Below, in pieces: positions 20,530 through 34,200 of a stretch of DNA of 64,000 nt. How positions within the stretch are numbered: position 1 is the stretch's first letter; every line of letters starts with the position of its first letter. The notes beneath the pieces were generated by a model. That model ran no database searches. It saw only the letters and a list, made by a program, of their open reading frames with translations, and had not been told where the DNA came from. Position numbers and translations under genes: made by a program. The stretch spans positions 47,161,864-47,225,863 of the forward strand of contig OZ024863.1 in NCBI GenBank assembly GCA_964017155.1. The letters run 5' to 3'. The DNA comes from Oasisia sp. SBJ-2009. Taxonomy: Eukaryota > Annelida > Polychaeta > Sabellida > Siboglinidae.

Positions 20530-22750
20530 TGTCTTTATATAATGTATATTTTTACTACATTTTTGCCCTCGCGTACGTGAGGAAGTGAAATCGACATAAA
20601 GCCGGTCAACCATGCAACTATATTTCATAAACATGTTTGTAACTTAAGTACCGCCCGTCCAGTTTTTCCCCAGACATGCGTCATTGGAGATTATATATAC
20701 GTATTAAATGATGTACATTGGGCCGAGTAATAGGCTTGTAGGCCTATAGACGTCCTTGAACATCTCTAAACACAGTATCATTATTGTAACTGCACTTTCA
20801 CCGTCAATACGTCTTGTTCTGTGAATGCTGATGTCATAACAAATCCGCCTGTCAAAACAATAGTACTATTGTCTGGTGTTGTAATTAATTCGTTGTTGAC
20901 TGTGACGCGGCTGCCCCCAGGTCAAACAAGACGTCCAGGGGTGGGAGAAAACAACGGTCAACACTGGTCTTCGAGAACTGGACGTCGGTTCCTAGAACCA
21001 ACAGATTGTTGATCACGGCAAGAAGCGGGGGGGGGGGGGGCGAAGAGGCGGTCAGCGGAACGAAGAAAACAACACGTGACACGTGATACATGTGTCATTG
21101 TAGTAACATGTCCCTTTACAAGTTGTAAACGAGTCGTGAACTCGAACGTAAAATAGATGTCTGTGATGGCGATTTTCACAATTTTCACATTTTTTTTTCT
21201 TCACCATTTCCACCATTTTCACAATGTTCACAATTTTTACCTTTCACCATCACGGTGGCAACTCCATCTACGGAAACATGTATTTATGTATTTACACATG
21301 TACATTTTTTAAATTTACAATCTTACCGTGTTGATGTGAATTAGACCCAGTGATAAGTAGAATGCACGATTGTGTTACGTATTTCCGTGTTGACTGTCCC
21401 GAAGGCTAAAGGCCTACATGGATAAATCGACGACTCGTATGTTTACGGTAAAATACGAACTCACTCGAGTCTAGCAATGTCATGAAGTCGACTCCCTTCT
21501 TATAAACGAGCCACTTGTGTTCGGTGTCGTCAGCATTTAAGAAGTGTTTTCACGCGTAGTGGCGTGGTTCTTACACATTAATACAACCGTTGGCGATTGA
21601 TTAATTGAACAAAAAGAGATTGTCGTCGCGACGACCTTGCAATCATATGGACTCGTTGGCTTCTTTAACGGCAATGCAAACATAACTCAATTGTCTAGCA
21701 CTAACCACAATGTGTTAATTTGAAATGAGAACTTTGACGGATGGAACTAATTATCTTGTGTCTATGTAAACGCACATATGTACCAAATGTGTTCGATTTT
21801 TCAATAGACCACATGTCAATGTGTACAACATATGTTGTTAAGTTTGGATGGCAGTTCTGCTATGCATTCTGTCGTTAAACGATGACTTAATAATGTTGTT
21901 CGGCATTGCTTCAACGTTCGATGGATATGTTTGCGTTTTATTTTTTGAAACACTAAAATGCACACACTTGCAGATATTTACGTTGAAAAAAACCAGCCAG
22001 ACTTATTTGCAACGTGGGGGCATATGCGTGGATCATTGGTCAACTATACTACATCACAAACTGGATATATTAGACATTGAGCTACAGCTGAATATTTGAT
22101 GTTTCTTCACAAACCATACTAACCACTGTATACTATGGGCCAGTATAGACACGGCGAGGATTAAGGTAAGTTATATGCCTTAGTCGATCATATCAATGAT
22201 ATCATTACCAAACCGCAACATCGTAGGTTTTATTTTTTACACAGCAGTTGTCATAACTATCAACTTGAGAGCGGTCATCTGTAACCAGCCCTCACGCCAT
22301 GCATCATCATCATTTACTCGTGTACTCACACTCGTTTTTGTAGCCGCCTGAGATATGATAATCCTCCGTGGGCCTCGGCACGAAACATGTTTATGCATCC
22401 GCTGATGCTGTGTCCATCCTTTATACTTCAGAATAGATTAAATGAAACACGGCAGATTTCACATTTACGAGGTATCCCTTCCATGTATGCAGATATATAT
22501 ATTTTTTGGAATGATTTCTGAGTAGAAGAAACCAAATATCGCACACGGACGACAAAGGCGACAATTGCTATCAGTCGACACACTGTTTGCATAACCGCAA
22601 AATCGTCAAAACAAATCTGGATACAAACACTATACAGTTATTACGATAGCAAAAGAAGACAAAAACAAGTAAACAAGACGGGTTTTTAGTTCTTCCTTAA
22701 ATATGCCAAGTATATTTACGTATATTAATAATTCTATTCTTTGGTTGATT
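20530..22750. other. Intergenic, no gene recognised
   Basis: AT-rich with a 14-base G run near 21027-21040 and a TTTTCAC-rich patch near 21170-21250. No coding block, RNA gene or transposon end could be supported. Confidence 0.4.
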
Positions 22751-22753
22751 ATA

Positions 22754-23141
22754 GGGGAGATCGGGGCTGGCTAGTTGTAACAAAAACAACACATTTCAGG
22801 ATTGCGGGTAGATTTCTTAACCGATCGAAACTGTTGTCATCCCAAAGGGTCCGCACATATCTCCAGCAGATAACGGGTGCATAATTAAACGCTATAGTAG
22901 GCTTAATACATACTTGTGGGATAATGAGTTATATGAGCTGTCCTAAAGTGTTACAAGTTACCCCGGTACAGTTGTACCTCTTTTCTTTTAAAATTGCTTA
23001 ACTTTATGGCGTGCCGACGGATTCACGTCATATTACACACGACGTGCTCAAATCTATTGATAAACATGTTTTCGTCTTGCAAAATAATTTGCAAGCCATC
23101 TGTTACAACTTACCCGTGTTACAACTAGCCCCGATCTCCCC
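22754..23141. mobile_element. MITE with GGGGAGATCGGGGC terminal inverted repeats
   Basis: The left end begins GGGGAGATCGGGGC, has a four-base insertion (TGGC), then TAGTTGTAAC. The right end, reverse-complemented, reads GGGGAGATCGGGGC then TAGTTGTAAC. The element is 388 bp with no coding capacity. Inside, the TGTTACAA(G/C)TTACCC motif recurs. No target-site duplication is evident. The right end touches the beginning of a CR1-like fragment within about 30 bp. Confidence 0.65.
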
Positions 23142-23164
23142 ATCCTACTTTTCAATCTTAATTC

Positions 23165-24180
23165 TGACTAAAAAAACTAGTTTTTATGCGTATGTTCGAA
23201 GTAAACAGAAAGTTCAGGATAAGGTCGGACCTCTAGAAGATAGTGATGGAAACATAATAACAGAGGGATTCTTAATGGCAGAAAACCTAAATGAATACTT
23301 TAGTTCGGTGTTTACCAGGGAAGATATTAGTGCATTACCAGTACCAGAGACTAAATTCGAAGGGAGAGAGTCAGACTATTTAGGACAACTAATTGTAACA
23401 CCAAAAATGGTAGCTAAGAAAATAACGGATATGAAGGATAATAAGTCACCTGGAGTGGATGGGATTCCTCCCAAAATTACTACTGGAAATTGTAGAACAA
23501 ATTAGCATACCACTTGCAACAGTGTTCAATTTGGCATTAGAGGAAGGAGTAGTTCCGTTAGAATGGAAAGAGGCAAACATCATACCATTATTTAAAAAAG
23601 GATCAAGAAGCAAGTCAGAGAACTATAGACCAGTGAGTTTAACATCGGTGATTTGTAAACTATTAGAAAGACTAATTAAAGATCACTTGGTTGATTTTCT
23701 TGTTAAAAATAACTTGATTAACCCATCTCAACATGGGTTTCTAAAAGCGAGGTCATGCTCGAATGTGGATTAACAACACTAGAAACCAGGAGACTGCGAG
23801 GAGATCAGATAGAAGTTTTTAAAATATTGAATGGGTATGAAAATATTGACAGAAATATTTTTTTCTCAGTTGAGGAAGAAAGAAGGACTAGAGGACATGG
23901 AGTTACATTAGCAAAGAAGCAGTGTAGATTAGATATTAGAAAATTTTCCTTTTCACAAAAAACAGTAAATGAATGGAACAGATTATCGGCTGATTGTGTA
24001 GGTGCTAGTAGTGTTAATGTTTTTAAAAATAAAATTGACATGTACCTAAGAAGGGCGGGGTACATTTAGATAGATAGGTTGGACTCTCGATAAGCCAAAG
24101 GGCTTCCTTGTCCACCTGCCATCTTGAGTTGATTCTCTGGGTGGCAATCTTGTTAAATCTTGTTAAATCTTGTTAAAAAT
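23165..24180 (+). pseudogene. CR1-like non-LTR retrotransposon, truncated and internally deleted
   Basis: Remnant of ORF2 (endonuclease-reverse transcriptase). The 5' end is lost: readable protein starts near 23178 (SFYAYVRSKQKVQDKVG). The N-terminal reverse transcriptase blocks follow (NEYFSSVF; DNKSPGVDGIPPK). A frameshift near 23460-23505 moves to the next frame (PLFKKGSRSKSENYRPVSLT; then SQHGFLKARSC). At about 23750-23770 the sequence jumps straight to the C-terminal region (LTTLETRRLRGDQIEVFKIL; later RLDIRKFSFSQ), so the catalytic palm with its YADD site is missing. The terminal stop is at 24067-24069. The 3' end shows three 10-bp AATCTTGTTA repeats (24146-24176), as expected of a CR1/L2-group tail. 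It is dead. Confidence 0.88.
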
Positions 24181-24239
24181 TACTCATTGGGAAGAAGCGC
24201 GCAGCTACAAGATACTAATGAAAACAGATTATCGGAAAA

Positions 24240-24640
24240 CTAACTACGCTTCGCTGCGTGTCCTACGATGTAGTAAACCCGACACGAACGACGGACTCGG
24301 GTGCTCATGTTACGGGCTCTCGCTGCGCCTGTACGTCGCGATAGTCGGCACGAAGCTCGAGCTCCGATCGCTCCCTCGGAACCGCTACGCGCGTAGTCCG
24401 AGCTCCCAGCGCCGCTCAGCCGCGAGTCAAGTGTCGGGGCGAGTCGGGTTTCTCCGTAAACAAACATGTCGCTGGGTGTTGATGGTGTCCACTGTCCAGT
24501 CGCCGCGTCTACTTGCCGCTGGACATCGCACCAGCCCCGGCTGTCCCGTTTTGTCAGAATGACACGTCACGACAGAAGACATCGCGGCGTTATGCAACAG
24601 GTCGGGTGGAGCTGCGTGTTCACGGCGGCGTGGCAAACCT
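24240..24640. promoter_or_regulatory. CpG-rich island of unknown role
   Basis: About 400 bp with dense CG dinucleotides in otherwise AT-rich DNA. No coding exon with family similarity was recognised; open frames on both strands reflect composition. It could be a promoter, an enhancer or a young GC-rich insertion. Confidence 0.3.
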
Positions 24641-24799
24641 ACGGCGATTTTGTTTTAATACTGTTAATGTAAACCCCGAGTTGCGATCAATAAACAGGTT
24701 TTGGAAAAGAAAAGGTGTTTCGCTAGAAGGATAACAAATTATACAGACATGCATTTATTGTTATTTATTTGTAAACTAACACACACCACATACTTACAT

Positions 24800-29284
<4,485 letters not shown>

Positions 29285-29976
29285 GACCCTCCATATGTGT
29301 GCGTTTTGCAAGTATGTAGTTATATGTCATATACGTATGCCCGGAGGTGTGTGCATGCACACTCATATACACATGCATGTATTCGTATCCGTTCTGTATG
29401 AACTTGTCGCCAACATCCCTACACACTGCACTGCCTCCAGTCCGACACCCCTCCCCATGCACTAGCCCTCCACGGCCTGCCGTCGCCGGGCCGCCGTGGC
29501 CGGGAGCCGTGATGGATGGGTGGAGCGATAGCGGCTGGCCGACTCCGGGCGGACCACCGGGCAAAAACGCGCCTAACTTAAGTAAACAGTTATCGTTAGC
29601 GACGTTGATTTGTATACTTTGTATACGCGTCTTCCTCGCACGGCCAGTGTACGTGACGTGATAGCAGAGCTCGAACTGGCGACCGCCATAGATAGGACAA
29701 TCGACTTGATTGATTAGGCAGGGACGATTTGTCGAAATTGTCATTAGTCACAGGCGGGACTGACGGAGTGAACCCGGAAGAGGCTGGATGAGCCGGGCAG
29801 GGTGTGAGGTCGGGGGAGGGAGGTTGAGGGTGAGCTCCGGGAAGCGGTGCTCTCTAAGGGGTAGAATACGTTTTCTACATCAAAGAAATGTGATGATAAA
29901 ACAGTATTAATTTGACAATTAGCTGGAATGAAAGCCACAGTAATAGTCAAAATTCGAGGATATAATTAATAGAAAC

Positions 29977-30275
29977 CCTGAACCCGGGTTCGAATCCTGT
30001 GCTGCGGTATTAAAGCCTTGGGCAAGGTTTATCATTTTATATTGCTCCAGTTCACTCAGCTGTATAAATGAATGCCTGGCTATAGACAGTGGTGGATATG
30101 TGTACAAGCAGTCTTCGCGCATTAATTGTAGCATATGGCTGGATTCTTCCCAGAGAAGCCGAGATGGTGTCTGAGTGAACAGGTCTGTCAGGGAAGTAAA
30201 GTGTAAAGCGCTTTGAACGGTCCTGAGGACTGGATACTGCGCTATATAAGAACTTGCCTTTACTTTACTTTTCTT
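29977..30275 (+). mobile_element. SINE copy 1 with pol III box B
   Basis: A box B match (GGTTCGAATCC, 29987-29997) lies near the left end; no convincing box A remains. The body from about 30038 is shared with the copy at 31305 (landmarks: TTGCTCCAGTTCACTCAG, GACAGTGGTGGATATGTGT, GTAAAGTGTAAAGC). The 3' part (AAGCGCTTTGAACG, GCGCTATATAA) resembles the LINE-derived tails common in SINEs of aquatic animals. It ends in a CTTTACTTTACTTTT tail. Confidence 0.7.
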
Positions 30276-30762
30276 AAACATAACTGTAAAAAGTGCATTT
30301 AACTGCCCCGTTATGACGGTTAAACCCGAGCAATCAGCAACTGGCCTAGCTGTTGGTGTCAGGTCGCCAGTTCCGATACGTTCGTCAACCAGTTGACGTA
30401 ATTAAAACCTGATAATGATTTCGTCAGCAAAATGTTAAATTCTAAAGAAGGGTCCCGTTTACGTTGTGGCTTCATGTTAATGATGGTGATGAGTACGACG
30501 ACGACGATGACTGTAACGATGATTAGGAGGAGAATGTACGATGAGAAAGAGACGCAGAACGACAATTATTATCATAACGACGATGCTGCTGCAACAGCTA
30601 ATCTGCTGACGCCGTCGCCGTCGTTGCCGATGATGATGAGATTATGATGGTGTTCATTGCTGTGGTGACGACATTCTTAGCTGAAATAATAATTAACCCA
30701 GTATTTTCCACCGGTGAGATGTTGACAACCTCCTGATGACATCCTGTTCTTTCGATGTCAAA

Positions 30763-30765
<3 letters not shown>

Positions 30766-30834
<69 letters not shown>
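30766..30834. repeat. (TA)n microsatellite
   Basis: About 65 bp of TA directly adjoining the left arm of the fold-back element that follows. Confidence 0.95.
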
Positions 30835-30838
<4 letters not shown>

Positions 30839-30879
30839 CAGTTATCGAAGTTATTCCAAAGTGTCGCCACACGTGTGTG

Positions 30880-30911
<32 letters not shown>

Positions 30912-30989
30912 TACGTGTTTGTTTCCGATGGCGTCTATATGAATTGACAGAACAGTAGGACACTTTGGGATAACTTCGATAACTGACAA
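30835..30989. mobile_element. Fold-back element with 31-bp inverted arms
   Basis: Arms at 30835-30865 and 30959-30989 are inverted copies that differ at two positions (core GTTATCGAAGTTAT, then CCAAAGTGTC). The 93-bp centre carries a TG/TGCG microsatellite (30873-30913). The size and structure fit a small MITE or fold-back transposon. No target-site duplication can be judged because one side is a TA array. Confidence 0.6.
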
Positions 30990-31300
30990 CGCAGTATTCG
31001 TCAACTCAGCCTCTCTCTAGAGTCACTCGGCCCAGCACTCGCCCCGCTGTGCGGTGTGCTGGGCGATGACAGCGCCACTAGTCCCTCCTGTCAACGAGTC
31101 GGTCGCCTGTAGTCTCTCCGTGGGCTCGCCGGGGTAGCCCAATACCACAAGTGTCACACGGATGACATGTTTGTATACAGAGAGATCGAGGAAGGCCTCC
31201 TTGAGCGGAATGAGATCACGCTGAGAGGGCCACACGATACCGACGGGCGGGACACTACCAGGTGGATGGCGGACTGATTGTATTTATTATTTTTAATTCA
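30990..31300. other. GC-richer segment with an unassigned 70-codon minus-strand frame
   Basis: The minus-strand frame 31235-31023 starts MWPSQRDLIPLKEAFLDL and has mixed, protein-like composition. I recognise no family, and there is no convincing splice context. It may be chance or a fragment of an old element. Confidence 0.25.
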
Positions 31301-31304
31301 AGGT

Positions 31305-31530
31305 TTTTCGCACTATGTTGCTCCAGTTCACTCAGTTGTATGAATGAGTGCCTGGGTAAAGACAGTGGTGGATATGTGTGTATGAATTGTATTCGTGCAT
31401 TAATTGCAATGTGGCTGAATGCTTCCCAGATTCCTGAAAAGGTTGCCAGGGAGTAAAGTGTAAAGCATTTTGAACAATCCTGAGGATTGGATACTACGCT
31501 ATATAAAAAAAACTGACATGTACTTTTATT
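31305..31530 (+). mobile_element. SINE copy 2 (5'-truncated)
   Basis: Matches the body of the copy at 29977 from TTGCTCCAGTTCACTCAG to the CGCTATATAA end. It lacks the box B region and has a different middle (for example GCATTTTGAACAATCC instead of GCGCTTTGAACGGTCC). It ends in an A-rich tail then ACTTTTATTTAC. Same orientation as copy 1. Confidence 0.65.
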
Positions 31531-31554
31531 TACGTTTACTGTGTGTGTGCGGAT

Positions 31555-31563
31555 GCACGCACG

Positions 31564-31652
<89 letters not shown>

Positions 31653-31770
31653 ACACACATACACACACACACACGCACGCACGCACATACGCACACTCGC
31701 ACGCATGCACACACACGCACACGCACACATACACACACACGCACATACGCACACAGACTCGCACACACGT
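31555..31770. repeat. CA-rich compound microsatellite
   Basis: A pure CA run of about 80 bp, then mixed CACT, CGCA and CATA words to about 31770. Confidence 0.95.
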
Positions 31771-31811
31771 TCTTTATTATAGGTAGTTATGCACACGTGC
31801 GCGTGCACGAA

Positions 31812-31928
31812 AGCACACGCACACGCACACGCACACGCACACGCACACGCACACGCACACGCACACGCACACGCACACGCACACGCACACGCACACGCAC
31901 ACGCACACGCACACGCACACGCACACGC
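31812..31928. repeat. (CACACG)n hexanucleotide array
   Basis: About 19 near-perfect CACACG units. It is separated by about 40 bp from the CA array before it, so it is a distinct array with its own unit. Confidence 0.95.
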
Positions 31929-31929
31929 A

Positions 31930-32470
31930 ACAATGTCTATTATTCTTCGATTAAAAAATCTAACAGATTAAACATTGTAGTATAATTTTGTGAAATACAT
32001 GGCGAATTGTGCAATCTTCGAGGGAAACCGCGGTACTTCGTTCTCTATTTGTGTGTGATAGAGTCAAATCGGCATTATTTATAACGGAAATATGCGGAAA
32101 TGAATAGAATAATAGAAGCAAAATCTCAAACCACATTTCAGGCCTGCTGAAATAAGGCAACCGCTTGTGATGGTGTTTTGTTGATAGTGTAATGCGGTAA
32201 CAACGAAACTGAGAACATGTGTTGTCTTTAGTTTGAGATGTAGTACTAAATGCTAAATCGTTGGTGATGATTGTATGTCAAATATTTAATTACCCAAGAG
32301 AAACACGTTCCAGAAGATCTGGGATTAAATACACACTTCTACGGGGTTCATTCCGTGGGACTGCCAGCGTCATCGTGATCATAATCAAGAGGCACACAGC
32401 CGTTGTCAGGGCCCAATGAGACGATGATCTTGTTGAGCTCAACACATTTTTGTGTCCGTGTTATGGTGTC
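31930..32470. other. Intergenic spacer, no gene recognised
   Basis: Ordinary AT-rich sequence between the hexamer array and the 30-bp minisatellite. No feature could be supported. Confidence 0.4.
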
Positions 32471-32479
32471 CACTCACAG

Positions 32480-33720
32480 TCAGCGTCCCTCATCGTCAAT
32501 GTTCCTCACTGTCAATGTTCCTCACTGTCAATGTTCCTCACTGTCAATGTTCCTCACTGTCAATGTTCCTCACTGTCAATGTTCCTCACTGTCAGCATCT
32601 CTACCGTCACCATCCGTCACTGTCAGCAACCCTACCGTCACCATCCGTCATTGTCAGCATCCCTACCGTCACCATCCGTCACTGTCAGCATCTCTACCTT
32701 CACCATCCGTCATTGTCAGCATCCCTACCGTCACCATCCGTCACTGTCAGCATCCCTGCCGTCACCATCCCTGACTGTCAGCATCCCTACCGTCACCATC
32801 CGTCACTGTCAGCATCTCTACCGTCACCATCCGTCACTGTCAGCATCTCTACCGTCACCATCCGTCACTGTCATCACCCCTACCGTCACCATCCGTCACT
32901 GTCAGCATCTCTACCGTCACCATCCGTCACTGTCAGCATCTCTACCATCACCATCCGCCACTGTCAGCAACCCTACCGTCACCATCCGTCATTGTCAGCA
33001 TCCCTACCGTCACCATCCGTCACTGTCAGCGTCCCAACCGTCACCATCCGTCACTGTCAGCATCTCTACCGTCACCATCCGTCACTGTCAGCATACCTAC
33101 CGTCACCATCCGTCACTGTCAGCATCCCTATCGTCACCATCCGTCATTGTCAGCATCCCTACCGTCACCATCCGTCACTGTCAGCGTCCCAACCGTCACC
33201 ATCCGTCACTGTCAGCATCCCTACCGTCACCATCCGTCACTGTCAGCATCCCTACCGTCACCATCCGTCACTGTCAGCATCCCTACCGTCACCATCCGTC
33301 ACTGTCAGCATCTCTACCGTCACCATCCGTCACTGTCAGCATCTCTACCGTCACCATCCGTCACTGTCAGCGTCCCTACCGTCACCATCCGTCACTGTCA
33401 GCATCTCTACCGTCACCATCCGTCACTGTCAGCATCCCTACCGTCACCATCGGTCACTGTCAGCATCCCTGCCGTCACCATCCGTCACTGTCAGCATCCC
33501 TACCGTCACCATCCTTCACTGTCAGCATCTCTACCGTCACCATCCGTCACTGTCAGCATCTCTACCGTCACCATCCGTCACTGTCAGCATCCCTACCGTC
33601 ACCATCCGTCACTGTCAGCATCTCTACCGTCACCATCCGTCACTGTCAGCATCCCTACCGTCAACATCCGTCACTGTCAGCGTCCCAACCGTCAGCGTCC
33701 CTCACCGTCAGCGTCCCACA
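32480..33720. repeat. 30-bp minisatellite with a 15-bp leader array
   Basis: The first part (about 32490-32590) repeats a 15-bp unit containing TTCCTCACTGTCAATG. From about 32590 a 30-bp unit (landmarks CCGTCACCATCC, GTCACTGTCAGCATC, CCTAC) runs for about 1.1 kb, roughly 36 copies by span, with point variants. The unit length is a multiple of three and stop-free in all three plus frames, so frames of over 450 codons arise. All encode Ser/Pro/His/Val repeats with no start context or domain, so I read it as non-coding satellite. Confidence 0.93.
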
Positions 33721-33820
33721 GGGTCAGCGTCCCTCATCAGCGTCCCTCCCACCAGCGTCAGTTCCTCCTGTCCTGTCTACGCCACTTATTTTTCAATTTC
33801 CCCTATCGCTCTAATTTATT

Positions 33821-34200
33821 GTGACGGCATCGGCTGCGGCTTCCATTAGTGTCCGCGGCGGCTGTCGGCCCGAGACAAATGAGGGGCCCGACGCTCGCGA
33901 CGGTCCCGGGCAAGCTGAGACGGCGCACGGGGCCGGGGACGCGTGGCAGTCGTCAGGAAGTCGTCTTATCAAGTGGCTGCAGCAGCGATTGCGCTTTATC
34001 GCCGCGCTCCGAGTCTCTCGTGTCAACCGCCGATTGATAAAGCGGACATGGTTCGGGCGCTGACATATTGGGGGCGCCCTCCGCGCGTGACGTCACACCC
34101 CCTGCGCGCGCCGAGGAGGGCGCCATCGCTCAGCGCGGCCGATAACGAAAAAATAATATTTGCCTATGGTAAAATGCGCGCGGCGCGTCTGGGCCTGTAG
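33821..34200. promoter_or_regulatory. CpG island with a CRE palindrome and four GATA-core sites
   Basis: Dense CG dinucleotides over about 380 bp. TGACGTCA, a full cAMP-response element, is at 34088-34095. GATAA cores lie at 33966-33970 and 33996-34000 (minus strand) and at 34036-34040 and 34141-34145 (plus strand). No coding exon was recognised. A promoter of an unannotated transcript or a distal enhancer (SoxF is the nearest developmental gene) are both possible. Confidence 0.4.

Noticed and set aside
29987..29997. tRNA gene suggested by a perfect box B
   Set aside because: No box A or cloverleaf upstream at tRNA distance; the downstream body is shared with another copy, so it is a SINE.
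32450..33849. Overlapping open frames of 454 and 465 codons
   Set aside because: They come from a stop-free 30-bp minisatellite read in different frames, with no domain or start context.
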